From Desulfovibrio ferrophilus (GTDB lineage Bacteria; Desulfobacterota; Desulfovibrionia; Desulfovibrionales; Desulfovibrionaceae): DNA of 64,000 nucleotides. The translations under genes were made by a program, and so were the position numbers. The DNA lies in assembly GCF_003966735.1 (NCBI RefSeq), contig NZ_AP017378.1, positions 2,438,905 to 2,502,904 on the forward strand, written 5' to 3'. Every line of letters begins with the position of its first letter. The first letter of the stretch is position 1. The notes under the pieces were generated by a model, which saw nothing but the letters and a program-made list of their open reading frames with translations, had not been told where the DNA came from and did not search any database. Below, piece after piece: positions 9,241 to 18,700 of this stretch.

Positions 9241-9855
9241 TCAACGCTGCTTGGCGTATCCCAATTCAGCCAATCGCTGACGCCAGGACTCTTCATCGTG
9301 CTTGGAGTAATCCCTGCGCTTGCAGTTCTCGACCTTGGGCAGGAAATCCCGATCCTCCAACCACTCCAGGATGTTGCGCACACTGACCGTCACGGTTTCC
9401 TTGTCGGTTTCACAAACAATATCGGCTCCAACCGGCTCTTCATAGGGCGAAGTAATACCGGTGAAAGCCTTGATTTCGCCTGCGCGAGCTCTGGCGTACA
9501 GACCTTTGACATCTCTGGACTCAACGACTTCAAGCGGACATTTGCACCAGATCTCGACATAGTTATCCAACAATGTCCTATTCTGCTGCCTGGCTTCCTC
9601 GAACGGGGCAATGGCAGCGACAACACTATTCACGCCATTCTTGTTCAACAGATGGGAGATAAATCCGATACGGCGGACATTGAGATCTCTATGCTCACGG
9701 GAAAATCCAAGCTCAGAGCTGAAATTCGTTCGAATCAGATCGCCATCCAGTAACTCGGCCTTGAGCATCCGGCGACGAATCTCGAGATAAACGTGCATGG
9801 AGAGCGTTGACTTCCCCGCACCCGACAGCCCCGTAAACCAGAGTGTAAACCCCAT
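9241..9855 (-). CDS. cysC: Adenylylsulfate (APS) kinase
   Basis: The enzyme phosphorylates adenosine 5'-phosphosulfate to PAPS using ATP. The 204-residue protein has the P-loop GLSGAGKST (residues 9-17), the DGDLIRTNFSSELGFS segment that binds APS, the FSREHRDLNVRR motif and the GITSPYEEP motif, all typical of CysC. A charged C-terminal tail (about 165-204) is longer than in compact CysC proteins. No ATP sulfurylase, PAPS reductase or sulfotransferase gene lies nearby. In a dissimilatory sulfate reducer APS is the respiratory intermediate, so this enzyme would draw off APS for PAPS-dependent sulfation or another use. Confidence 0.92.
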   Translation of the reverse strand: MGFTLWFTGLSGAGKSTLSMHVYLEIRRRMLKAELLDGDLIRTNFSSELGFSREHRDLNVRRIGFISHLLNKNGVNSVVAAIAPFEEARQQNRTLLDNYVEIWCKCPLEVVESRDVKGLYARARAGEIKAFTGITSPYEEPVGADIVCETDKETVTVSVRNILEWLEDRDFLPKVENCKRRDYSKHDEESWRQRLAELGYAKQR

Positions 9856-9918
9856 TCATGCAACTCCCTTTTGCCAAGGGATATAGTGTGTTTTGGGGTA
9901 ACCTGTCCACCGCTGCAA

Positions 9919-10656
9919 TCAGATTAACCTACCGAACTTATGCAATTCCAGAAACGCCCACACCGCACCAGCCCCGTCATCCGCCACGATATCCGCGCCA
10001 GCATCAACAAAGTTCTGACGCGTACACACACCGGTCAGGACTCCGGCAGTCCACGTACCCGCCCCCTTCCCCGTCGCAATATCCAGCACATGATCCCCGA
10101 CCATGATGGCTCGACAAGCTTCGACGTCCATGTGCTGCAACGCAACATGCAAATGTCCGGGATCCGGCTTAACCCGTGAAACATCGCCCCGGGCAAACAC
10201 ACAGTCCGTATACTCCGCAATATCAGGGAACACTTCGCGCACGGCCTGAGTACAGTTCCTCGTAATCACGGCTAACTTCAAGCCATCACCGCGCAATCGA
10301 TGCAGCATGGGCCGCACAAAGGGAAACAGCTCTCCCTTCCGGGCTGCGGCGATTTCAATATCCATTATACGACGATCAAAGCGGGCCCGAAGGGCCAAGG
10401 CCTCTTCGGGCGCTTCCCGAAGTAAGGGCGAAAGAATGATCTCCATCCATTCCAAGGCAGGAATACCTGGAACGAGCCGGGCAGTGGGTATGACCACCTG
10501 AACCAAAGCCAACAGTTCACGCTTCATGGCCCCAAAATCAATGGTCAACTCAGCCAGGGTGCCATCAAAATCAAAGACAACAGCCTGGAGACTCCCGGGA
10601 GTTAACACGGGGAATTCCCATGGCCGCTCAGCGGTACGCAACATGCCAACGGGCAC
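9919..10656 (-). CDS. HAD-superfamily phosphatase (phosphoglycolate phosphatase-like)
   Basis: The 245-residue protein has HAD motif I VVFDFDGTL (nucleophile Asp29, Asp31 from the GTG start), motif II LAVITRN, a Lys in motif III (RVKPDPGH) and the motif IV acidic pair GDHVLDI. The cap region between about 45 and 110 is helical, as in the C1-cap phosphoglycolate phosphatase/beta-phosphoglucomutase group. The substrate is unknown. The GTG at 10656 overlaps nothing but directly follows the TGA of the DUF3179 gene (TGAGTG), which points to translational coupling; an ATG 12 bases further in is an alternative start. Confidence 0.82.
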   Translation of the reverse strand: MPVGMLRTAERPWEFPVLTPGSLQAVVFDFDGTLAELTIDFGAMKRELLALVQVVIPTARLVPGIPALEWMEIILSPLLREAPEEALALRARFDRRIMDIEIAAARKGELFPFVRPMLHRLRGDGLKLAVITRNCTQAVREVFPDIAEYTDCVFARGDVSRVKPDPGHLHVALQHMDVEACRAIMVGDHVLDIATGKGAGTWTAGVLTGVCTRQNFVDAGADIVADDGAGAVWAFLELHKFGRLI

Positions 10657-11769
10657 TCAAAAAGAGCCTTCACCATTGCTTTGCCGCCCCCAAACTTCCG
10701 TAAAAGGATGAAACGCCTTCCAGGCAAACCACATGCTGTCCATGGCCGCGACCCGCTCCAGCTTCATACCCCGCAAGCGTCCTTCGGTGGCCTGGCCCAT
10801 GATATCCCAGCGTGACCGAGTCTCCTTATCTACGATCTCGTCGCCAGCCATCTCGAAATGCAGCCCCCGGCCATCAGCCTCGGCATGGAAAACCCTTATG
10901 GCATCCAGGGATTTGTCATAGATGGCCACGATGGGGGACATGCCGAAGTCCACACTTGCAAGCCTTCTCTTCTTGATTTCCGACTCAAGAAACGCCACCG
11001 CGATCTCTCCCTCGGCCAGCCCGAGAATGCGCACCTTGGGGTGAATGCTCGGGTCCACATGAGCGAGAGCGTAGTAGGATCCACCAGTGTCGTAATAGGT
11101 TCCCGACTTGGCGTACGATCCGTACCGATCCTTTCCGTATCGATATTTGTAGCCCGTCCGGCGGGAGAGCACCTTGCCCTCGGGATATCTTTTTTTTGCG
11201 TATTTCCAGCGTGTCCAGATCAGCGGAAACCTCTCCAACCGCTCTCCTTTCAGGGGCCCCCGAATGCCAATGCCCAACAACTGGGGCCAAAAGGTATTAG
11301 TCACCCGATCGTAGAGAATGCGATTCGAATTTGCCAACATCCCCATGTTTCCGAAGGAGGTATCCTGGCCTCCGGCTTTGGACAGATAGCCCACCACGGT
11401 CCCCGTCAACGGGCAGTAAGTCACGGTCCGATTTCGGCCCGTCTCCCGGATATTGACAACCTCGTGCATTACCAGAATGTTTCGCGGGTAGATCACCGCC
11501 TTGCTGTCCTCTCCCGGAAACTCTTCCACAAAGACGATCTCGTCGGGATCAAGATACAACCCGGCATCGGCCATGCCAACAAACTCCGGTTTATCCACGG
11601 CGGGCGGCAAATTGTACTGCCGATCATTGCCCACTATATAGCGTTTGAGCTCGGCAATGGCTGAATCCGCAAACCCTTCCTGAGCCATGGCCACACCTCC
11701 ACCGACGGGTGCAAGTAGGGTCACGATCAACAACAGACGAATCAGCGATATACAAATGATATTGGTCAT
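10657..11769 (-). CDS. DUF3179-family exported protein
   Basis: From the ATG at 11769 the protein has 370 residues. It begins with a hydrophobic signal segment (IICISLIRLLLIVTLLAPVGG) ending near AMAQ. The body shows the DUF3179 hallmarks: the PRNILVMHEVVN region, a YCPLTGTVVGY motif and the LYDRVTNTFWPQLLG motif followed by WxxW-like positions. The biochemical role of DUF3179 is not established. An upstream in-frame ATG (11790) adds seven residues and is less likely. It is translationally coupled with the HAD phosphatase gene downstream. Confidence 0.82.
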   Translation of the reverse strand: MTNIICISLIRLLLIVTLLAPVGGGVAMAQEGFADSAIAELKRYIVGNDRQYNLPPAVDKPEFVGMADAGLYLDPDEIVFVEEFPGEDSKAVIYPRNILVMHEVVNIRETGRNRTVTYCPLTGTVVGYLSKAGGQDTSFGNMGMLANSNRILYDRVTNTFWPQLLGIGIRGPLKGERLERFPLIWTRWKYAKKRYPEGKVLSRRTGYKYRYGKDRYGSYAKSGTYYDTGGSYYALAHVDPSIHPKVRILGLAEGEIAVAFLESEIKKRRLASVDFGMSPIVAIYDKSLDAIRVFHAEADGRGLHFEMAGDEIVDKETRSRWDIMGQATEGRLRGMKLERVAAMDSMWFAWKAFHPFTEVWGRQSNGEGSF

Positions 11770-12090
11770 GGCATCCTCATCGGACGGCAAGCCGCCCGGC
11801 TTTAGCAGCCCGGTTTGTTACAACAGCCTAAGCGTACGCTATCATGGCTTATTCTCAAAGCCACAGCACAGCCTCCAACCGCGCATTTCCCTGATGCCTT
11901 TTTATTTTCTGCTCCAGCCCCCCGGTATTCCACTACTTGACATGAAACACATCAAAGACAGCTTAGCTGTCTATTTACATTTTAATGTCAAGTGTGGTAA
12001 TTGCGATGCAGTTGATTGGAAAAAGGCGAGAAGCATTTATTCCCGGGCAGTTACTCGGATAGCCCTCGCCGCCCGGTTTGGGAGAACGTC
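11770..12090. other. Divergent intergenic region with nested inverted repeats
   Basis: This 321-base gap between the DUF3179 gene (minus) and the ribbon-helix-helix gene (plus) holds no supported gene. It contains ACTTGACAT (11935-11943) and its exact reverse complement (11985-11993), enclosing a hairpin AGACAGC-TTA-GCTGTCT (11956-11972). Both outer arms contain TTGACA. It is a likely control region. Confidence 0.5.
11935..11993. repeat. Nested inverted repeat, candidate operator
   Basis: There are two perfect 9-base arms (ACTTGACAT / ATGTCAAGT) separated by 41 bases, with a second perfect 7-base inverted repeat centred between them. The small ribbon-helix-helix gene starts about 100 bases downstream; proteins of that fold bind such repeats, so autoregulation is possible. 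Confidence 0.45.
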
Positions 12091-12273
12091 ATGGCCGAAG
12101 AGGACAAAAAGCAGCTTACACTGCGTATCCCCCAGGAAGTGCACAAGAAACTGCGCATCCTGGCGGCAATTAAAGGCCAGACCATGACGGAATACTTCAT
12201 CGAGTTGGTGGAGGAAGCCTACCGCAAGGACTCCAAGGATACCGGACCAATCCAACTCAAACTTCCCACGTAG
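12091..12273 (+). CDS. Small ribbon-helix-helix (Arc/MetJ-type) protein
   Basis: The 60-residue protein reads KKQLTLRIPQEVHKKLRILA, then KGQTMTEYFIELVEEAYRK. That is a beta strand followed by two helices, as in Arc/CopG-type DNA-binding dimers. I start it at the ATG at 12091 because GGGAGAA precedes it; the longer frame from 12016 has no ribosome site. It may be a transcription regulator or an antitoxin, but the gene behind it (12289) does not look like a known toxin. It is probably cotranscribed with that gene. Confidence 0.75.
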   Translation: MAEEDKKQLTLRIPQEVHKKLRILAAIKGQTMTEYFIELVEEAYRKDSKDTGPIQLKLPT

Positions 12274-12288
12274 GAGCAGGAGGGGGTC

Positions 12289-12690
12289 ATGAGTGAAGCA
12301 AGAACCGCAGGAGTACAAGGTCCCATGAAAGCCATCACGTTGGACAACGACGGCGGCGCGAGCATCTCCTTCAGAGGAGCGCTCTACGCCCAGACCTCTT
12401 TCTTCGAGGAAAACACCGGCGTACTCACCAAGCAGGAGCTTTACTCCACCGAAGACGGAGATCAGGTCTTTGCCATCATCGCTTCGGACGGCGACGCAAA
12501 ACAGAAAAGCGCCTATCTGGTCAAACGCCGGGGTAACACCTGCGTAATGTCCAATGGCGAGCAGGAACTTTCCCTGCCCTACGAATGGCTCATGATGTAC
12601 ACCCAGGCCCTGTGGGACATCGATCTGGACCAACAGCGCAAAGCCTGCAACTGCGCTGTGGACACCCCCGACATTTCCGCCAATCAATAG
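12289..12690 (+). CDS. Conserved-looking hypothetical protein
   Basis: The 133-residue protein is not recognised. It has a strong ribosome site (GGAGGGGG). The body alternates short strands (KAITLDNDGGASISFRG, VFAIIASDG, KSAYLVKRRGNTCVMSNG), suggesting a small beta-rich domain. A CNC motif lies near the C-terminus. No signal peptide or membrane segment. It lies 15 bases after the ribbon-helix-helix gene and before a strong terminator, so the two form one unit. Confidence 0.6.
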   Translation: MSEARTAGVQGPMKAITLDNDGGASISFRGALYAQTSFFEENTGVLTKQELYSTEDGDQVFAIIASDGDAKQKSAYLVKRRGNTCVMSNGEQELSLPYEWLMMYTQALWDIDLDQQRKACNCAVDTPDISANQ

Positions 12691-12714
12691 AATCTTCCCC
12701 TCTTGTGATCACCA

Positions 12715-12742
12715 AGCCCCCGCATAGCGGGGGCTTTTTTTT
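12715..12742 (+). terminator. Strong intrinsic terminator
   Basis: AGCCCCCGC-ATA-GCGGGGGCT (9-bp perfect stem, 3-base loop) is followed by eight T. It closes the ribbon-helix-helix/hypothetical unit. Confidence 0.9.
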
Positions 12743-12844
12743 GCGGTGCCGTCACATTGTCACCATCGCGCCTCACGGACGACTCAAAAACAGGGCAAAG
12801 GTGTCCCAAAACAAACCTAAAACAAACAAGAGGAGGAAACGAGC

Positions 12845-13027
12845 ATGACGCTCCTTTTTCCAGATGCCGAGGACAAAGGCAAAATCATCGGGATCCCCTG
12901 CCCGGCCTGCAACACCATACACAAGACCCACTACAACGAGATGAAACGCTCTACAGAAATCTGCGACAGTTGCAGTCGCATCTTTCACATCGAAATCTTC
13001 AAGGGTGGCACCATCGCCGTAGAATAA
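12845..13027 (+). CDS. Small zinc-ribbon-like protein
   Basis: The 60-residue protein has two CxxC pairs, CPAC (about residues 19-22) and CDSC (about 40-43), spaced as in a zinc ribbon. AGGAGGAAACGAGC precedes the ATG. The function is unknown; such small zinc ribbons can bind nucleic acid or act as protein adaptors. It stands alone between a terminator and the EamA transporter gene. Confidence 0.65.
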   Translation: MTLLFPDAEDKGKIIGIPCPACNTIHKTHYNEMKRSTEICDSCSRIFHIEIFKGGTIAVE

Positions 13028-13142
13028 CTCTTCACAAAAATCTCCGCCCGTCCATTTACCCTGCTGCCGCCACCTTTTGGCGGCACATCTCATTCCTGCA
13101 CATATTGCCAGCATCGCGGAATCGGGGTACTTGACCCCGGCT

Positions 13143-14048
13143 ATGCAGTCACGAGTCGTCAAAGCCAATATTTTTCTGCTGATCACCGCCATGGTCTGGG
13201 GCACAGGATTTGTCGCCCAGCGCTCGGGCATGGACTATGTCGGCCCCATGATCTTCAACGCCGTACGCTTTGCCATCGGTTCCTTGTCGCTGGTGCCTCT
13301 GGTCATCTGGTCTTCCCGACGCGGAACGACACTGCCCCCCGGCACAGAGGTCAGCAAGGGCTTCGCCATTCGTGGCGCCATGATCGCCGGAGCCATCCTG
13401 TTTTTGGGAGTGGCTCTGCAGCAAGTGGGCCTGGTGAACACAACCGCAGCCAAAGGTGGCTTCATTACCGGCCTGTATGTCGTTTTTGTTCCATTCCTGG
13501 GACTTATCATCGGCCAACGCCCAGGACTGGGTGGCGCACTGGGGGCGGGCATCGCAGCCGCAGGGCTGTTCCTGCTCTCCGTCACTGCCGATTTCACCCT
13601 GGCGCCAGGTGATTCCTGGGTGCTTGCCAGCGCAATTTTCTGGGCCATACACGTTCTGGTTCTGGGCTGGCTGTCACCCAAGATGGACTGCATCAAACTG
13701 GCTTTTGGACAGTTCGCCTTTTGTTCACTCCTGCATTTCATAGCCGCCTTCCTGACCGAAGAAGTCACTTTGGCTTCCCTGCAGGCAGGTTGGTTTCCCA
13801 TTGTCTACGGTGGCATCATGCCCGTAGGCGTTGCCTACACCCTTCAGGTCATCGCCCAAAAGGACGCCCCCCCAACCCATGCCGCCGTCATCCTGAGTCT
13901 GGAAGCCGTGTTCGCAGCTCTGGGCGGATGGGTCATTCTTGGCGAATCCATGACCGGACGCGGCATGTTCGGCTGTGCACTGATGCTCTCCGGAATGCTC
14001 GTCGCCCAACTCTGGCCCAAAACGCAAGGCTCAGAGGAAACCGTTTAA
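13143..14048 (+). CDS. EamA/DMT-family membrane transporter
   Basis: From the ATG at 13143 the protein has 301 residues with about ten hydrophobic segments in two repeated five-helix halves, as in the drug/metabolite transporter superfamily. The first repeat has WGTGFVAQRSG; the second has LSLEAVFAALGGWVILGE, a typical EamA ending. These proteins export or import small metabolites across the inner membrane; the substrate is not readable. The start is uncertain: the open frame reaches back to 13077 and no clear ribosome site is seen before either ATG. Confidence 0.8.
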   Translation: MQSRVVKANIFLLITAMVWGTGFVAQRSGMDYVGPMIFNAVRFAIGSLSLVPLVIWSSRRGTTLPPGTEVSKGFAIRGAMIAGAILFLGVALQQVGLVNTTAAKGGFITGLYVVFVPFLGLIIGQRPGLGGALGAGIAAAGLFLLSVTADFTLAPGDSWVLASAIFWAIHVLVLGWLSPKMDCIKLAFGQFAFCSLLHFIAAFLTEEVTLASLQAGWFPIVYGGIMPVGVAYTLQVIAQKDAPPTHAAVILSLEAVFAALGGWVILGESMTGRGMFGCALMLSGMLVAQLWPKTQGSEETV

Positions 14049-14119
14049 AACAAACCAGTTTCCTCTGATGGCTTATCCTCCCTGACACCCAGGTAATTGC
14101 TGGCCTCAGGGTTTCCGCA

Positions 14120-14147
14120 TTGACACAACAATATCCCCCCATATAAT
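14120..14147 (+). promoter_or_regulatory. Near-consensus sigma-70 promoter of the MarR-RND operon
   Basis: TTGACA (14120-14125) and TATAAT (14142-14147) are separated by 16 bases, 36 bases before the MarR start codon. Both hexamers match the consensus exactly. The expected start site is near 14154. Confidence 0.75.
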
Positions 14148-14182
14148 TACGGGTACAACTATTTCACCTACAGGAATTGCAC

Positions 14183-14641
14183 ATGCTAGATAATAGATTT
14201 TCCCTCGATGAATCAGTGGCATACGCCATTGCCCGCACAGGCAAAGCCATCAAATTCGAACTCCGTCGCTATTTCCGCGAGGCCGGCATCGATATCACCT
14301 CCGAGCAATACGCCCTGCTCTGCCGACTCTGGGAAAAGGAAGGCCGCTCGCAAAAGGAACTGGCTGAGTGCTCCTTCAAGGACACCGCCAACATCACCCG
14401 CATGATCGATGTTCTCGAAGGCAAAGGTGTTGTCTACCGCGAGCGCGACCCCAAGGATCGTCGCACCTACAGAATTTACCTGACCCAGCGAGGCAAAGAG
14501 CTGAAAGAGACCGTCACACCCATCGTCCTGGCCCAGGGTGAACGCGCCTATTCCTGCCTCACCGAAAAGGAACAGCGCAGTTTACTAGACATGCTCAACA
14601 GACTGTACAACCATATCAGCTATATGCGCGACAACGGCTAG
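14183..14641 (+). CDS. MarR-family transcriptional regulator
   Basis: The 152-residue protein has the winged helix of the MarR family: the recognition region QKELAECSFKDTANITRMIDVLEGKG (about residues 55-80) and the wing RERDPKDRRTYRIYLT with the conserved DxR core. MarR proteins repress adjacent efflux genes until a ligand binds. The ATG at 14183 has AGGA seven bases upstream. It is the first gene of a four-gene operon with an RND adaptor, an RND pump and a deoxyhypusine-synthase-like protein, so it probably represses its own operon. Confidence 0.88.
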   Translation: MLDNRFSLDESVAYAIARTGKAIKFELRRYFREAGIDITSEQYALLCRLWEKEGRSQKELAECSFKDTANITRMIDVLEGKGVVYRERDPKDRRTYRIYLTQRGKELKETVTPIVLAQGERAYSCLTEKEQRSLLDMLNRLYNHISYMRDNG

Positions 14642-14660
14642 TCGTCGTGCTGGGGGAGAT

Positions 14661-15725
14661 ATGAAGACTTCTATTATTACGTTGATCACGCTGATCGTCC
14701 TGACCCTGCCCACAGGGACCGTCGCACAGGACAAACCTCAGGGGCCGCCGCCAACACTGATCGAAACCGCCAAATCCGGCGCTGACAGCGTGGCTCCCCG
14801 GTCCGATTTCGTAGGTACCGTGTACTACCCGGAAGTCTCGGAAGTCGCCTCGGAAGTCGCAGGCCGGGTGCTGAATGTCCATTTCGAGGAAGGCCGCCGA
14901 GTGAATGCCGGAGCTGATCTGGTCACCATGGACACGGCCATTGCCGTCAAGCATCTCATCGCGGCACAGGGCTACCTGGACGAAGCCAAGGCAGCACAAG
15001 AGCTCGCGAAGATCGAGCTCAAGCGTCGCGAAGAACTGATCAAAAGCGGCTCCATCTCCACTCAGGAGTTCGACAACGCCTTTTACGCCCTACAGGAAGT
15101 CCAGAACAAGGCTCGTGCTCTGGAAGCCGTAGCCGACAGGCTGCAACTCGAAATTACAAAATCCAGAGTTCCATCACCGTTTGCAGGCATCGTGCTGGAA
15201 CGCAAAGTGGAACGCGGCGAATGGATCGCTGCCGGAGCCGTGGTCGCAACCGTGGCTCTGGACGAGGCCATGGACGTCATCATCAATGTCCCCGAAACCG
15301 TCCTGCCCTTTATCAGTGTCGACCAGACCATCGAAGTCACCATCGGGGGCAAGGCGACGTCGGGCAAGATCTTCGCCATCATTCCCCGAGGAGATGTGGG
15401 GACACGCACCTTCCCGATCAAGATTCGCATCCCCGGCACCCACTTTGCCCAAGGCATGCAGGCCACGGCCCATCTGCCCGTGGGTGCCAAGGTCAAGTCC
15501 GTCATTGTACCCCGCGATGCAGTAACCATCCTGCGCGGCCAGCCCATGGTCTTTGCCGCGGTCGACGGCAAGGCCCAGATGATCCCCGTCAACGTGGTGG
15601 CCTACCTGGGCCTTTTAGCCGCTGTAAACGGACCGGGCCTCGCAGAAGGCATGGACCTGGTTATCAAAGGCAACGAACGACTGTACCCCGGCGCACCGGT
15701 CCGCACGGCCGGAGCCAAACAGTAG
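14661..15725 (+). CDS. RND efflux periplasmic adaptor (HlyD/MFP family)
   Basis: The 354-residue protein has an N-terminal signal sequence (TSIITLITLIVLTLPTGTVAQ). It has the lipoyl-like half motifs (AGRVLNVHFEEGRRVNAGADLVTMD; later FAGIVLERKVERGEWIAAGAVV), a helical hairpin between them (about 95-155), and beta-barrel and membrane-proximal regions after it. It bridges the inner-membrane pump to an outer-membrane channel, which is not encoded here. GGGGGAG precedes the ATG. It is cotranscribed with the MarR regulator and the pump. Confidence 0.9.
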   Translation: MKTSIITLITLIVLTLPTGTVAQDKPQGPPPTLIETAKSGADSVAPRSDFVGTVYYPEVSEVASEVAGRVLNVHFEEGRRVNAGADLVTMDTAIAVKHLIAAQGYLDEAKAAQELAKIELKRREELIKSGSISTQEFDNAFYALQEVQNKARALEAVADRLQLEITKSRVPSPFAGIVLERKVERGEWIAAGAVVATVALDEAMDVIINVPETVLPFISVDQTIEVTIGGKATSGKIFAIIPRGDVGTRTFPIKIRIPGTHFAQGMQATAHLPVGAKVKSVIVPRDAVTILRGQPMVFAAVDGKAQMIPVNVVAYLGLLAAVNGPGLAEGMDLVIKGNERLYPGAPVRTAGAKQ

Positions 15726-15770
15726 ACACTCTCGCCGAGCCGCATCCTTGAGGTGCGGGTGGAGCGTTCC

Positions 15771-18700
15771 ATGGATATCATCCGGTCTTCCATCGACAAG
15801 CCTGTCACAGTGCTGGTGGGCATCATCCTGATCGTCTTGTTCGGGCTCATTGGCCTGTTCGGATTGCCTTATCAGTTGACCCCCTCTGTCACAGAACCTG
15901 AAATCACGGTAACGACGACTTGGTCCGGGGCCACGCCCTACGAGATCGAACGGGATATCATCGAAGAACAGGAGGATGTCCTCAAGGGCATCCCGGGCCT
16001 GAAGGAGATGGATAGCACCTCCAAGAACTCCAGCGGCGAACTCACCCTGAAGTTCAAGATCGGCACCGATTCCGATGATGCCCTGTTGAGGGTTTCCAAC
16101 AAGTTGAACGAGGTACCGTCCTATCCGGCCACTGCCGACAAGCCGGTGATCACGGCCACGGGTTCTGCCGCCTCGCCGGTAATCTGGATCGTGCTCAAGG
16201 CTCTGCCCGACAACAAGCGTCCCATTGCAAGCTACAAGACCCTCTTCGAGGACCGGGTGCGGCAACATCTGGAACGTGTGGAAGGCGTCGCCGACCTGTT
16301 CATCGGCGGCGGCACAGAGCAGGAAATGCACGTCATCGTCGACCCCGCCAAGCTGGCTGCACACGGGCTGACCATCCCCGACCTGATCGGTGTCCTGCAG
16401 ACAGAAAATATCAATATTTCTGCTGGTAATATGAGCCTGGGCAGCCACGAATACCGCATCCGTTCCGTGGGAGAATTCAAATCCCCGGAACAGATCGAGG
16501 CCGTGGTTATCCGCTCCACGGGCCAACAACGCGTGACCGTGGCCGATGTGGGTCGGGCGGAATTCGGTTTTGAACGCCCCGTCTCGGCCATGATGCACAA
16601 CAACGAACCTGGGATCGCCATTGGTGTAAAACCGGAGACTGGCGCCAATATTCTGGAAATGACCGACCGGGTCCATGAGGTCGTGAAAGAACTGAATAGC
16701 GGGATGCTCAAGGAGAACGGCATCCGCATGGACTGGACCTATGATCAGCGCCCCTACATCAATGGTGCCATCGGTCTGGTTCAACAGAATATCATCGTCG
16801 GCAGCATCCTGGCCGTGACCATCCTGATCATCTTTCTGCGCAGCCTGTCGTCCACCATCATCGTGGCCGTGGCCATCCCCATCTCCATTATTGGCACCTT
16901 CATTTTCATGAGTCTGTTCGGGCGCAACCTGAACGTGGTCTCCCTGGCAGGTATCTCCTTTGCCGTGGGCATGCTCGTGGACAACGCCATCGTGGTCCTG
17001 GAAAATATCGACCGCCACCGCAAGCAGCTGGGAAAACGTGCGGCCCAGGCCGCCTATGACGGCACAAGAGAAGTGTGGGGAGCGGTGCTGGCCTCCACCC
17101 TGACCACCGTGGCGGTATTTCTGCCCGTCGTCTTCATTGAGGAAGAAGCGGGACAGCTGTTCAAGGATATCGCCATCGCCGTAACCTGCGCAGTGAGCAT
17201 TTCCATGATCGTCTCCATTTCCGTGATTCCCATGTTCGCCAAACAGCTTTTCAGCCTGGCGGAACGACGGAAAAACGGAAAGGAATTCGAACTGCGCATA
17301 TTGAAACCTCTGACCGGGCTGGGCACACGCATTTCCAATAGCGTCATGGGCCTTGTCCAGACCTGTCTGAAAAGCACAGGCACCCGTCTGGCCACCATTC
17401 TGTTGCTTACCGGACTTGCCGTCGGCTCCTCCTGGCTCTTCATGCCCAAGATGGAATACCTGCCTCAGGGCAACCGCAATATGCTGCTCTCGGTCCTGAT
17501 TCCGCCTCCGGGCATGTCCGTCAATGAACGAACGGACTGGGGCAACCGCATCTTCGGCATGGCCGACCCGTTCCTGGGACAGGATGAAGTCAATGGCCTG
17601 CCTGGCATCCGCAACCTGTTCTATGTGGGCACTCCGGGCTTCAATATCTTCGGCGTCATTTCATCCCAGGAACAAAGAGCCAGAGAGTTGCTCGGCCCCA
17701 TGATGGGCTGGTCCAACTCCATTCCAGGAGTCTTCGGATTCAGCTTCCAGGCCGGTATCTTCCAGAACCAGATCGGCGGTGACCGGACCATTGACGTGGA
17801 CCTGATCGGGTCCGATCTGCCCACAATGGCCGCCGCCGCACAGACCCTGTTCCTGACCATCCCCAAAGCCATGGCAGGGGCCCAGGTCCGTCCGGTGCCA
17901 TCCTTTGAGATGACCTTTCCGGAAATCCGCCTTGCGCCCTACCGAGACAGGCTCAAGGCCACCGGGCTGACTTCACAGGACCTCGGCATTTCCACTGATG
18001 TCCTCATGGACGGCCGCAAGGTCGGAGACTTCAAGGAAGAAGGACAGCCTTCCATCGATCTGGTCCTCATGGCCTCGGAGCAGAAGATTTCCACTCCTGA
18101 AGATCTGTACGGAGCACTTCTGTCCACTCCAGACGGCAGGCTGCTGCCCATCTCCTCGCTTGCCGGCCTGACCAGAACAACTGGCATCAACGAGATTCGC
18201 CACCTGGAGCGCAACAGAACCTTCACCCTGCAGGTCACCCCTCCCGAAACCATGCCCCTTGAAGAAGCCATGGAACTCATTCAGGACAGCATCATCCCGG
18301 ACCTCGAGGCCAAAGGCGCACTTCAGGGGATGAAGACCCAGCTTTCGGGCGCGGCAGACAAGCTGACCGTCACCCGTCAGGCCCTGCAGTGGAACTTCAT
18401 CCTGGCCGTGGTCATCATCTACCTGCTGATGTCCTCACTGTTCGGGAACTTCTTCTACCCACTGATCATCTTGTTCACGGTGCCCCTGGCGGCGGCGGGT
18501 GGGTTCATCGGCCTGAAGTTGGAGAATCTTCTGCTCACCACACAGCCCCTTGATGTGCTGACCATGCTGGGTTTCGTTATCCTCATCGGTGTCGTGGTCA
18601 ACAACGCCATCCTCATCGTGCACCAATCCCTGAACAACATCCGCGAAGGCGGCATGGACCACAAGGAAGCCGTGCTGGAATCCGTCCGTACCCGCTTGCG

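Noticed and set aside
15615-17018. 467-codon minus-strand open frame
   Set aside because: Antisense to the RND pump gene.
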